Below are positions 11,482 to 22,374 of a DNA stretch of 64,000 nt, in pieces. The notes beneath the pieces are model-generated. The model was not told where the DNA came from and ran no database searches. It worked only from the letters and a program-made list of their open reading frames with translations. The stretch's first letter is position 1. Each line of letters begins with the position of its first letter. The position numbers were made by a program, and so were the translations under genes. Source of the DNA: Oxytricha trifallax (Eukaryota; Ciliophora; Spirotrichea; Sporadotrichida; Oxytrichidae); NCBI GenBank assembly GCA_000711775.1, contig ARYC01000649.1, positions 1 to 64,000 of the forward strand, in the 5' to 3' direction.

Positions 11482-13496
11482 TGTTCTAACCGAGATACCC
11501 CTCCCCACCTCCAACCTATTTTATAATAAAAATATAATTAATAATTTATAAAATCTTTTATAAATGAGAATTTTTAAAATTATTGATTAAATAATTATAA
11601 TAATTTATAAAATCTTTTATAAATGAGAATTTTTAAAATTATAATAATAATAATAATAATTAACTCGCATCGAGGGGTCAGAGCCCCCCCTGAGCATATC
11701 AATTATGAAGGAACTCAGTTCCTTTGGTTGTTTCTTCTCTTTTTGTTGTTTTTTCTGGGTTTCTTTGGTTGTCTTTGTTTGTTGTTGGGTTTTCTACCAG
11801 TGAATTGATTTTGTCTTCTTCTGTCTTGTCTTAGGATGGTGACGGTATCGTCACCTACGTGTTTAGATTTAATGGGTGATTAGACTTATAAGATTTTAAC
11901 AGAGAATTTAATAAGACCAAGGGAGATGAAAGATTTGAAGTTTTCCTTCATGAAGAAGATGATGTCAGTTGAAAGGTTCTTGGAGAAATTCCAAGGAGTT
12001 TTAAATCTGATAGTGTTTGTGTTGAGCATGTGGTCTTGGTCTGTTTCGCAGTACATAATTACATCTTAGTTGTAGGACCTAAGTTTGTCAATGGTTTTAA
12101 GAAAGGTTCTGATTTGCTTAGGAGTACTGTCGTCGTTAGCTATGGTATGCTAAGCTTTGGTGTCTCTTTCAAGGATGTCTTCGATTTATTCGAAGTAGTA
12201 GGCGATTGTGTTAGCTAGTCCTTGAGTTGCTGATTGAATTCTAAGGGAGACAATTTGCTCTTTAAGCTCTAGGGCTTTAAAGAGAGTTCTGGCTGAGACT
12301 TTGGTGCCTTTGTTGGCTTCGTCGACTAGGGATTTGAATGCTAGGTCTGTCTTAGTTGAGTAGTAGTCTGGAAGGTCTTTGAACTTGACCGAAGATTTGT
12401 CATTCATTTGGGCGTCTCTGTGTTCACTCATATTTAATAATGATTAATATTTTATTATTAATTAGGAATCTTGTTTAAATTTTTCCTAGTCAGAAATCCT
12501 ATGAAAGGGTGATTCCTCAATAAGGGTTAAAGGCTCCTATTGAATAGGAAACTTGATTGATGACGCATTAGAATGCGTCAGGGATTATTCACCTCCTTCA
12601 TAGAAGGAGATGTCGGCTTCAGAATCATAGTCTAGTGAGCTAGACTTGTCTATTGGCGCTTAAAGGATGGCGCATTGGGAAGCTAAGTATTCCTGCTCTT
12701 CCTGTATGAACTGTTAGTTAAGGTTCTAGAGTTCTTGGTGAGTGAACTTGTTATGGAACTATGTAAGTTCGCTGGTAAGTTAGAAGTCAATTTTGGTGTT
12801 AGTGGGGGAGGAAGGCTTTGGAATGAACTCCGGTGAAGAGGAGTTGAGGTTTCCAAAATCAGTAGCTGGCTGTTAGGTTTTAGGGATCCATTTGTTGTTA
12901 ACTTGGACTAGGTAGAGTGACTAGGCTAGGAGTTCTAGCCAGTTAGCAATGTAGTGGTTGTTCTGGTTGTGAGCTCTGATTTTGGCTTCATTTCTAAGTT
13001 TGAAGATTAGGGCTGGGTTGATCTAGGCAACTTTTTTAGCTATGTAGATAACTTTCTGGATGGTAAGGTGTCCCCAATCGTTGTTCATAGACTCTGAGAT
13101 GATGGTGTCGATGATGTCTTTGAGTCTGGACCCTCGGATGAGGGTTTGAATGAAGTTCTTTGTGTAGGTCGAGAAGTTGGGCATTTCGCTCTTATGTTCC
13201 ATTAACTTGGATTATAATTTAATAATTTTATTTTATCTTTTTTAAAATTATTGATTAAATAATTATAATAATTTATAAAATCTTTTATAAATGAGAATTT
13301 TAAAATTTTATTGATTGAATAATTATTTTTATTTATAATTAAAGCTTAATAATTTTAATTATATTTAAATTAATAATAATGATTAATTTATAAAATTCTC
13401 ATTTATAAAAGATTTTATAAATTATTATATTATTTTATTATAAAATAGGTTGGGGGTGGGGTGGGGGGTATGGGGAGGGGTATCTCGGTTAGAACA
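11482..13496 (-). mobile_element. 2.0-kb inverted-repeat element with one long ORF, inserted in GUF1
   Basis: The ends are exact inverted repeats starting TGTTCTAACCGAGATACCCC, flanked by the direct repeat AATATC (11476-11481 and 13497-13502). Taking out the element plus one AATATC rejoins the GUF1 frame (KSIS to SG). Subterminal repeats around TTTATAAAATCTTTTATAAATGAGAA occur twice in tandem at 11540-11640, once directly near 13265 and once inverted near 13390. The right terminus has a G-rich tract (13450-13480). The element encodes a single 495-residue protein and no recognisable transposase, so it may be non-autonomous or use an unfamiliar enzyme. Confidence 0.85.
11715..13202 (-). CDS. 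Unknown 495-residue protein of the 2-kb element
   Basis: From ATG 13200-13202 to TGA 11715-11717 there are 496 codons without a TGA, using TAA/TAG as Gln. The N-terminal ~120 residues are probably helical (IRGSRLKDIIDTIISESM; VIYIAKKVAQINPALIFKL). A Ser/Pro/acidic linker follows (FIPKPSSPTN; DYDSEADISFYEGGE). A second helical part begins at MSEHRDAQMNDKSSVKF (12431). The last ~35 residues are strongly basic (GRKPNNKQRQPKKPRK and NKKRRNNQRN), suggesting nucleic-acid binding. Codons often end in C, unlike the surrounding genes. No family is recognised; capsid-, Gag- or DNA-binding roles are possible but unproven. Confidence 0.75.
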
Positions 13497-14099
13497 AATA
13501 TCCTCTGGTTTTATTTTAAATTACAATTCATATAAACATTCAGGCTATGTATCTCTGGACTATTAATTTGTAAGATACGACGAGGCATCAGTCGTTAAGG
13601 TTATTTTTCACTTGAATGGAGATTCAATCGATGCCCTCGCTTTTCTAGTTCATGATTCTAGAGCAGTAGATTTCGCGAAGAAATACTGTGCAAAATGGAA
13701 AGATCTCTTGCCAGCTTAGTTGTTTAAGATTGCTATTAAGGAAAAATTGGATAAAAAGTCATTACCAGAGAAGAGTAAGTTTTGAAGATATATCTAATTT
13801 ATTAGAAATATAAACAAAAACTGTTGTATGTTTGTACTTAATGCTAGTTTTATAGTATAAAAGCGCTGAGGAAAGATGTAACAGCAAAATGTTACGGAGG
13901 AGATATTACAAGAAAGAAGAAACTCTTAGAAAAGTAAATGGCTGTAAAGAAGAAAATGAAGGCTAGAATGTTAGGCTTAATTCCATTAGATTCAGAAGTG
14001 TTTTTAGAACTGCTAAAGCAAAATTGAGAAAAAAAATTATTTAATTAACTAAAAATTAACACTTTATATACTAATAATAACAGAGAGCATTATTTCAAT

Positions 14100-15960
14100 T
14101 TATTATGAACAACTATGATAATAATTTAAATTCAATATGAAATAACAATAATTTTACCTTTAAAAATCCCCAAGGTATTTGCCTTAAAAAAATCTCCAAT
14201 AATCCTCAAGGTAATCAATTTAGAATAATGATTAAAACTATCATCACTCAAGTTCAGGTAAAAACTTGTAAAAATGTAGGACTGCAGCTGCTCCTCTAAG
14301 AGATGTTTCTAATTTTTACACTCACTAAAATTAAATTAATCTTAGCAATTCACCTAAAACCTCGATCAATAACCTCAAATAAGCTCTTTGGAAAATTTCT
14401 ACAATTATTTTTCGAATAATCACTCTTTAAAAAGTTCTAATCTTAGAGTAAATAGCAATTATGATCAAAAGTCGTAATAGCAGCACTCTTTAGCAACAAT
14501 CATTCAAGAATCAATGGAAAGCTCAGCATAGTTTTTCAAGATGAGTTTAGTGATACAAACAGCGAGAATTAATACACAATGTAAGACTCGACAATGTGAA
14601 GTGCTTATGAAGATAACAATGCTCTCAATATACTTCTTAATTTAATGACAATTCGCTTCATTAAAGTAGGGGCGGCTTGCAATATTAAAACAGTGTAAGT
14701 AAATACAGTTCACATAAGTAAACTACTTTGGGCTTTTCAAGAAATCAAAAGGCAGAATAATATAGTGAATCGGATGATGTCTGTACAATTGGTACTGATA
14801 ATTTAAGTTCAAGCCTTATTTTTTATCAAGCTATCAAAACTCCTAACTTAACTAATAGCTTATAGCAATCAAGAAAAGATCAATATCAAACAAACTATGA
14901 AATTACTTAGAAGAATCTTAAAAACTAATTCTTGACTCTTTTAGTTGAAGATTAAAAACAAAAGAGTTCTTCTAAACAAAATCAAAACCTTGAACAAACA
15001 GCACTCGATTCTAGTAGAGTGAAAAAATCAAATCAAATTGGGTGGAGTAGACAACCAGCATAAATAGCAGTTTCCTGAATGGCAGAGGTTCAAGCTATGG
15101 AACTTAGTCTCACATCACTTTGCATAGTGCTATGGATTAAGTGATACTTAAAAATCATAAAGCTGCTTGAAAATAATACATTAAAATGCGAAGCCTAAGA
15201 GACCTACAAGCACAACAATTAAAAAATTCTCTATGGGGAGTAGACAAGATACATAACTTCCCTTGTAAATGGCTTAAATAACAGAAAGTAAAGTTTTGGA
15301 GGTGCTTTAACTTCTTCAATATTGTCCCAAACAAGAAGAGTGACTGATTCCAAACCATTTCCTATATCTCGTTCTAATTCAAGACGCACTAAAGATATTC
15401 TACAAGGGTAAACTTAAATTTAAGAGTAATATAATATTAATTTAAAAGCTAAGAGAGCTCCAGGTCTTTCTCCCTCGAAATTCTTCGCTTTAAAATCTAC
15501 TAAAGCGCTAACAATTCCCTAAGAATTTAATTTACATACATTTCAAAGAGAACAGAGTAGATAAAGAGAGCTTTTGTAAACAAATAGAAATATTAACATG
15601 CAAACTTATAGTTCAATTAGATTAAAAGGATAAACCTCAGTGAAAAATCTCAATATAAAATAGGATATGTTCTTGTCATTCGATTCATCTGAAAGTTATG
15701 GAAATTTCCAAAGTATAAAGTAAATTCCTTTAAATTAATAATTAAAAAACACCTAAACTATAAATCATAATAGGGAAGGCTCCAGAAACATAAATATACA
15801 CAACAAAAACTATACTTAAAACTCAAGCAGGACATAAATGGGTCAACCTTTATCATAGCCATCAATCAGTAAAGAAATAACTACAAATAAATTATTAATA
15901 GAAAACATCAAGAAAATGAAAATAAGACATAACTATGCCTAATTAGTAAATTATGCCAAG
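14100..15960 (+). CDS. Possible Asn/Ser/Gln-rich gene segments
   Basis: Several plus-strand stretches look coding with TAA/TAG as Gln, for example ISNNPQGNQFR, APLRDVSNFYTHQNQINLSNS and VFQDEFSDTNSENQYTMQDS. The frame changes often and each stretch is under ~80 codons, so introns or inserts are needed to join them. No domain is recognised. The composition resembles the low-complexity proteins common in these ciliates. It begins about 80 bases after the GUF1 stop on the same strand. Confidence 0.35.
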
Positions 15961-16386
15961 AGAAAGTTTTTATAATGATTTAAATTTATGAATAGATTGT
16001 AATTAATTTAGAAGAAGTTTTTTTGTCTATGCCTTAGTATATTAAGTTTAATTAATATATTAAATTTCACTCAATAATTTATATGTCTTTGGTACACAAT
16101 TAGGACCTTATAATTGTTCTTTGAATTTCCTCATACTTATATCTTGATTTCTCTAAATTTGCATAAGCATTAGATACTAAACTAATAAAGCAGAATTAAA
16201 AAGATGAATGAAATAATAGGCTATTTTTATTATCAAAATTCAGCTAAAAATTAAGTGATAATATAATTAAATAAGGTATTGTTTCCAATTTTGACATCAC
16301 TATTTTACATAAATCAAAACTTTTAGATTGGCAAAGTTCATGCATGTCAAGTTATCAAAATCTAATCTAATTTCTTTGGTGCATGT

Positions 16387-17003
16387 TCAAATAAAATAAA
16401 TATATATATATATATAGGAGTTCAGCATTAAGCTGATAGACTATCTTAAGTTTTTGATCGTTTTAGGGATATGGTTGCTTTTCTAAATCCTCAAGGCTGT
16501 CTTACTTCTTGCAAGAAGCTTCAACTTACTTGCACTCTTCTTAAGCAGACAATTGCTTGTCTTTATTCAAGCGTCTCTTTTGCTTGTTATAGTCATTCAA
16601 GTAGCAGTTTTAGCATTTTCTCTTAGCATATACAAGCCTATCTGAGTGTTGTCAAGCCTCCGCGTAGCTGTTTCTGTCATACTTGTGATAGCAGTGGTTG
16701 CACATACCCTTAGCGTAGTGCTTTTGGTCCTTGTCAGGGCACTCAATTATCTCCATAGTCTTTTTGGAAGAGGTGTTCTTTATTGTCTGATTAAGAGAAG
16801 TGTCTTCTTGGTTCTTTGGTTGAGCTTAATAAGAAATAACTAATAGCTCGCTTAGTTAACTTTTATTTCAACTTGTTGCTAAGCCTCATTTGCTTATTGA
16901 TTCATTTCCTTTCTCATTCTTAGCTATCGCTCACAGATCCAGAAAATGAGAGCTGTGACGTGTTGCTTGATCTGTTGCACTAGGTTGAGTCCTTATTAGA
17001 CAT
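16387..17003 (-). pseudogene. CxxCY-type zinc-binding protein with an in-frame TGA
   Basis: It starts MSNKDSTQCNRSSN at 17003 and, after one or two short frame breaks (about 16915-16800), gives KTMEIIECPDKDQKHYAKGM. The repeat KGMCNHCYHKYDRNSYAEA is followed by an in-frame TGA, then SDRLVYAKRKCQNCYLNDYN. The two CxxCY units look like a paired zinc-binding module. The C-terminus is charged and Gln-rich and ends at TGA 16387-16389 after a TA run. The TGA falls where a Cys might be expected, so this may be an ordinary nonsense change. The function is unknown; the 1.6-kb element at 17091 lies just upstream. Confidence 0.5.
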
Positions 17004-17083
17004 TTTATTTCCCAAAATAAGTCACTTTAATTTATGATTAATTTACCTTAATTTGAAGTTTCGAAAGCATTTAATCTACTATC

Positions 17084-18685
17084 AAAAGTTGGCCCCCCCA
17101 AAAACAAGCAAAAAATTTATCCGATTTTTTTTTTTTCGTAATTACGTATTTATTTTTTTACGTAATTTTAAAAATCTGAAAATACGTAAAAATGAATTTA
17201 AACAAATTTATGATGTCAATTTTAATAATAATAAATTGTAAATTATTTTTTAGGATTTTTCATTAATAACAATGATAAGTATGAAATTTAAATATATATC
17301 TAATCTGCAAATTGTAAATTTTATTAATTATTTTCAAAGTAAATATATAGCATAATCGTTATTGACATACTATTCATATCTCAATCTTTAATCTTGAAAG
17401 ATAAAATATTTTAGATATAAAATATTTAAAAATATAATGGCAATGTTTATCGAAATGAAATATCTTAGATTTTCTTAAGTAATTAATCATGAGATAGAAT
17501 ATTAAAGATTTGCAAATTAATTAAAAATAGTTATTAATATACCTAAAATCTCTGTTATTAATATAATTCAAGATTTAATAAATAATATAAGCATAACTAC
17601 TAATATATTAAATTAACAAAAGAAAAGATAATCAAAGTTGCCGTATTTTGAAAAAAAATGAATTTATTATGCACTAAAGTATAAAAATTTAAGATAAAAT
17701 TTAATGCATAGACTTATTCTCCTTATTAGTTTCTGAATTAATTTAGAGTATTTTTATTTTTAAAATACTAATATATTTTTATATAAAGCTATTATTTAAG
17801 CCTTCAATAAATCAAAGTCAGTTAACGTTATAATTCTGATACATAAACTTAAATATCTATTTAATTCTATTCTAATTTTCACTAGCCTTGAAAAGTCAAA
17901 GCCTTCAAAACTCATAATTAAGTAAATACATAAGAAAATCATTTTGTAAAAATGTATTCATAAGTACCTTAATATATTTAGGATCTTAAAAGTGTTCTGT
18001 ATGAATCTTAATCATTAGTTAATTTACTTTAAATAAGTATTGAAAGAAAAAATTGATTTATAATAATTATTTAAGTTAAATATAAATCTTGATTACCTAC
18101 ACTTTTAATTGATTGATAATTATTTGTAAAAAAATAATATTTATTATTTCATCAATCTATATAAGTTGAAAAATATACTCAATTTTCGAAATAAATCTTA
18201 AGTTTACAAAATATGACGATAAAACAATTCAAAATTTGATATCTTTTTTTATTAATTTGTTAAAATAAGTCAATACAATTTCATTGAAGTTTAAAATATT
18301 ACTAATTTCCCTCTAATATAGTATGTTTTTATACATAAATTTACATAATTTACATCCTTAGATTGAATTAATTTGATAATTACATATTTATTTTATAATT
18401 ACATATTTATTATATAATTTTTTAAACTATTTAAATTAAAAAGTTGATGGTTTAATTAATAAATATTTATGAATTTTTATTAAAAAAACACACAAAAATA
18501 TAATAAAATTTTAATACTTTAAGATTATATATTATTATTATTATTAAAATTGACATCATAAATTTGTTTAAATTCATTTTACGTATTTTCAGATTTTTAA
18601 AATTACGTAAAAAAATAAATACGTAATTACGAAAAAAAAATAATCGGATAAATTTTTTTCGTGTTTTTGGGGGGGGCCAAAAGTT
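17084..18685. mobile_element. 1.6-kb inverted-repeat element with C7/G7 ends
   Basis: The element (17091-18678) starts GGCCCCCCCAAAAAC and ends with its complement GTTTTTGGGGGGGGCC. The arms match for ~150 bases (for example TACGTAATTTTAAAAATCTG). The direct repeat AAAAGTT flanks it (17084-17090 and 18679-18685), either a 7-bp target duplication or a germline junction pointer. The interior is AT-rich and has no credible gene, so it is probably non-autonomous. Confidence 0.85.
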
Positions 18686-18689
18686 GAAT

Positions 18690-19370
18690 TACTTCCTTTA
18701 CAGCTGTCATTTTGTAACTACCGTATGTTTTGGATCTCTGGGAAAGATTAATTAACGTCAAGTGACTTTATTGCTTATCCTTCTGGATTTGAAATATTGC
18801 AAGAAATATTAAATTATGGAATTAATTTAAAGTTAAATGAATATTTACTAGATAAATGGGATTAATTTACAAATAAGTCTTGACTTAATTTTGTTAAGAA
18901 TTTAAATTAAATAGAGATTTAAATTGGTAGAAAATCAATCAAATGCCACAAAAAAATATTTGTTATAAAAATGCTTAATTTTGGAAATTACGGGATATTT
19001 ATATTAGAATTGGAAATAAGATTTTTTATATCTAGTTCAACTAATTTTAAAGTATATTTAACTAGTACTTAAGATTGTAATTTATCCAAAAATTAACTAT
19101 TACTAATTTCATTCATTTACAATTAATTTTTTTAAATTATTTTCCGAAATATGTTTATTTTCTTAAAATATTCAAATTTTGATCTTGAGAATCATTCTTA
19201 ATGAGAATCTTTGAAGTCTCTAAAATTATGAATTTGAGCCATTTAGGGGAAATTTAAGAGTTTAAAGTGGGTTGACTTAGTTATTGTTGTAACATTTAAT
19301 GAAAATTAATGAGAGGAAAATAACGTGAACTCGTCATATATTACTAATTTTAATTTTGTGATATTAAGAA
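18690..19370. other. AT-rich region without a recognisable gene
   Basis: There are no long open frames with the ciliate code on either strand. Around 18700-18790 base composition is slightly higher in GC and may be a short coding segment, but nothing could be recognised. Confidence 0.3.
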
Positions 19371-19378
19371 TGTTTAGA

Positions 19379-19620
19379 CATGGATGTTTTTGACTATGAT
19401 TTAAAGTGTTGGGTGGTAGAGAGGAGTGTACGACCGAGTCAAAAAGGTACAACCCATTTTTAGCAAGAGTCTTATTTTAACTTAAATCATTCAAATTTTG
19501 ACTTGGGGCTTTACCTTTTAGGGCGATAAGTAGTGCAAGGTCTTGAGTCCAGGAGATTGGGATTTACTAAGTTTACATGGGTCTACCGATAAATTCTTTA
19601 ATAAAGAAATATTTATAAAC
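19379..19620 (+). CDS. Possible short coding segment
   Basis: ATG at 19379 opens MDVFDYDLKCWVVERSVRPS, with TAG as Gln. A second frame over 19530-19610 gives CKVLSPGDWDLLSLHGSTDK, which also looks like protein. A one-base frame change would join them. No family is recognised. The local base composition is clearly higher in GC than the flanks, which supports a germline coding piece. Confidence 0.3.
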
Positions 19621-20004
19621 TAGTATAATTTACAATAAAAAATTTTATAAATTAAAGTATTAGTTCTATGAAAAGTTTATAAAACTTATTTAAAAAAATA
19701 ATTTTTTCTGGAAATATAATAATATTTATTGAGGGACGCAGTATATCTCTTATATTTGTTTAGAAGTTTTATTTTAGATATGAGATAGAAACGATATATA
19801 ATTAAAGCCTCAATTAAATCGACAGACCGCTAATTTATATTTTGCATTTTAAACTTTACTGTTCATCGTGCTAAATTAAATCTGTCTTAAATTCAAAAAT
19901 TAAGTAAAATATACTTAAGAAATTAAAAAAGTTTTATTAACTTAGAATATAATATCATTCTGAATTAAATCCATCAAATAATTACTTAAATTGGAGTTAG
20001 CCTA

Positions 20005-21780
20005 TCACATGTAAAAGTTCTTCTTTTTGAATAAGCCATCATCAATCTGATTGTTAATATCATTTAATAAGTTTTCGTATAGTTCCAAATAAGCATTTCT
20101 TAACTCTGCAAATGCTTGAATATTCTGAAAGTTAAGCGTCTCCCCTATACAAAGTGTCTTTAAGAATATGACTTACGCAAGTTATGGGAAATAAAAGTTA
20201 GCTAAAATAGCATATTTTTGGAAATTAATTAACTTAATAAGCTTTGATGCATTTTTTTTATTTATATTAATTTTATTATATTTTTAGTTACTCTACCGCA
20301 TTTAGGCTGTTTTGCGGTAGAGTACCTTAATTATATTAATTTTAAAATAAATTAATTTAAAATGATAAGGATAAAAATGAAATGAAGTTTTGTATAAAAC
20401 GTAATATGTAATTAAATAAATAATAATTATTTTGAATAAACAAAAAATGCTGCTAAACAAAGCAACAGATTTCAAGATCCCTGTTTAAATTTTAATAATT
20501 TATAAAAGACTAAAAATAATTATTATTTATTTAATTACATATTAAGTTTTATATAAAACTTCATTTTATTTTTATCAATAGCAATTAAAATTAGTTTATT
20601 TGATAAATAATATAATTAAGGTACTCTACCACAAAACAGCCTAAATACGGTAGAGTAACTAAAAATATAATAAATTTATTATAAATTTAAGAAATGTTTC
20701 AAAGTCGATTTAGTTAATTAATTTACCAAAAATATGCTATTTTAGCCAAAACTTCACTGATTGATTCAGATCTAAGATTTCTTCATCAGATAGACTGCTG
20801 TAGAACTTAACCAACATTTTCAAATACACTCTTGTTTCTACCTTAAATATTAGAGATTATTTTGAGTTTACCTTAGGTAAGTTCTTGTCTCTGATATAGT
20901 TCAACAATATTTCCATTATCAAACGATAGATATAAAGAAATAATTTAATTTAATTTTCAAATGTTGAATTTTAATGTTCTCTCTTTTGAATCTATTAGCC
21001 ATGCCAACTTAGAGTCGCTTGATAGGCGGAATAACATTCATAAACTTCTCCAAATTTTCATGTGATTTTTGTCCGTTTATGAGAGATTGGGATGCTTTTC
21101 ATAAAATTAAAGAATTGGCTTAAGGAACATAATTGATTTCAACTCTGATGGTTTGAATAGATTTTGCTTGTTGAGACTTCTGTGAATCAATACTGCTAAT
21201 GAGCCTAGTTATTTATTCAGCTCAACTATTGAAAAGTGTTTGCACAACATGGGTTAGTTGTAAGAGAAAATTCATGAATCCTAAATTATAAATGAGGGAT
21301 TAGTATGAAAGATTTACGGGAGTTATCAGAATTATCTTCTTCGATTTCAATAACTACTTAGGCAAATTAATATCGAGTTTAATGCTCTCTAAGTAATTTT
21401 AATTACCATCATCGCTCTCATCAGAACTCTTATCTTCATCGTCTAATAAATAGCCAACAAATTTTTAAATATTGCTTATGAAAAATTGAAAGACTATCGT
21501 TTATTTTAATTATTACTGGCTTGTCTCTCTTCCTGCTGCTCTCACTGCTACTCTCCCTGCTGCTCTCCCTATAAATTAGATTTAATTACAAATGTTAGCA
21601 CCAAATAGATAGATTTATCTTACTTAATGGTCGAGTACCTAAGATTGATCTGCTCAAGTATATCTATCTGAGAATCCTGTTCATATTTTCTGGCTCTTCT
21701 TCTTCCTCTTCATCCTCATTTTTACGATTCTCAGAATCCTCGTCCCCAGAAGAAGCGACCCGACTCTGTATTAATCTCAT
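20005..21780 (-). CDS. Hypothetical protein with acidic N-terminus, split by an inverted-repeat element
   Basis: It starts MRLIQSRVASSGDEDSENRK at 21780 and runs into a Glu-rich stretch. A frame change then leads to YEQDSQIDILEQINLRYSTI, a Ser/Arg-rich linker and DEDKSSDESDDGNQNYLES. Later parts read INYVPQANSLILQSIPISHK and FYSSLSDEEILDLNQSVKF. The last gives FAELRNAYLELYENLL...DDGLFKKKNFYM with TGA at 20005-20007. The element at 20201-20746 interrupts it after SVKF. At least two introns or frame breaks are needed. No domain is recognised; it may be a nuclear acidic protein. Confidence 0.5.
20201..20746. mobile_element. Inverted-repeat element with nested hairpins
   Basis: Arms of about 230 bases are reverse complements, beginning GCTAAAATAGCATATTTTTGG. 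Each arm itself holds a short hairpin, ACTCTACCGC...GCGGTAGAGT at 20288-20323, mirrored near 20622-20660. The loop is about 60 bases. There is no coding potential, and it sits inside the preceding gene's reading frame. Confidence 0.85.
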
Positions 21781-22374
21781 AAATGATATGAAAGCTAATA
21801 TGTTCGTAGATGGATGTTCATTTTTATATAATATTAATGAATTGCAAACTTAGTAAAGTTATTTTAATTTAATTATGATAAATAAAAATGAATTATGAGT
21901 TTAAATTAAATTTAATAGCTTTATTTATATATAAAAGACTTAAATTACTCATATTAAAAACTTTACAACAAATTGTTAAGTTCAAGACAACTTATCACTG
22001 TTTTTGGGAATCAGAATTAGTCATTTATACTTTGAAATTTTTTAATATTTTTCTCTTTATGTTGCTTATTTGAGAATATTGAGGAATTCTAATTATTTTT
22101 AACATTTGAGACTCCTATTATCAGTATTTATACAACTTCTTTATTAGCAGGAACAAACCTGAAACATGGCATATCTGCACCTGTTTCTTAATAATCCCCA
22201 TAAGACAAAATCATTTGAATTTCTACAAGGGAGTAATAACTGGTTTTGGGGGTTCTACTTGTACTTCCTTTTAACCTCTTTTGGTTGGAGCTGGCTTCAC
22301 AGGTTTCTAAATTACAAATACTTAAAAAATTTTAATATAATATTTATAACTGATTAAAGACTATCAATAATAAA

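Larger units (their letters stand above)
9090..14027 (+). pseudogene. GUF1: GUF1/LepA (EF4) GTPase gene, interrupted and nonsense-bearing
   Basis: GUF1 is the mitochondrial counterpart of LepA, a ribosome-back-translocating GTPase. Pieces run in order: MNLIDTPGHVDFTHQVS (G3), EEALLFVDATKGIQAQ, IIKKIDLLAG (G4), EVLNQPIERVSPP, LGIVQPIIVPAG, PMVFTGIYPEEPDNYDDL, GFRCGFLG, ITAPSVSYRV, FIVMPRELQSYAKKRG, SGYVSLDYQF, KCYGGDITRKKKLLEKQ, and the end at TGA 14025-14027. The P-loop N-terminus was not found. In-frame TGAs occur after HQVS, PPFPEES and YRVQF, and a 5-bp tandem duplication shifts frame after GFLGM. Short introns (for example 33 nt near 9370-9402) and two inserts (9758-9943, 11482-13496) lie within it. 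Confidence 0.8.

Noticed and set aside
21888..22357. Two plus-strand ORFs near 22 kb
   Set aside because: AT-driven open frames without Gln codons or protein-like composition, next to the 3' end of a minus-strand gene.
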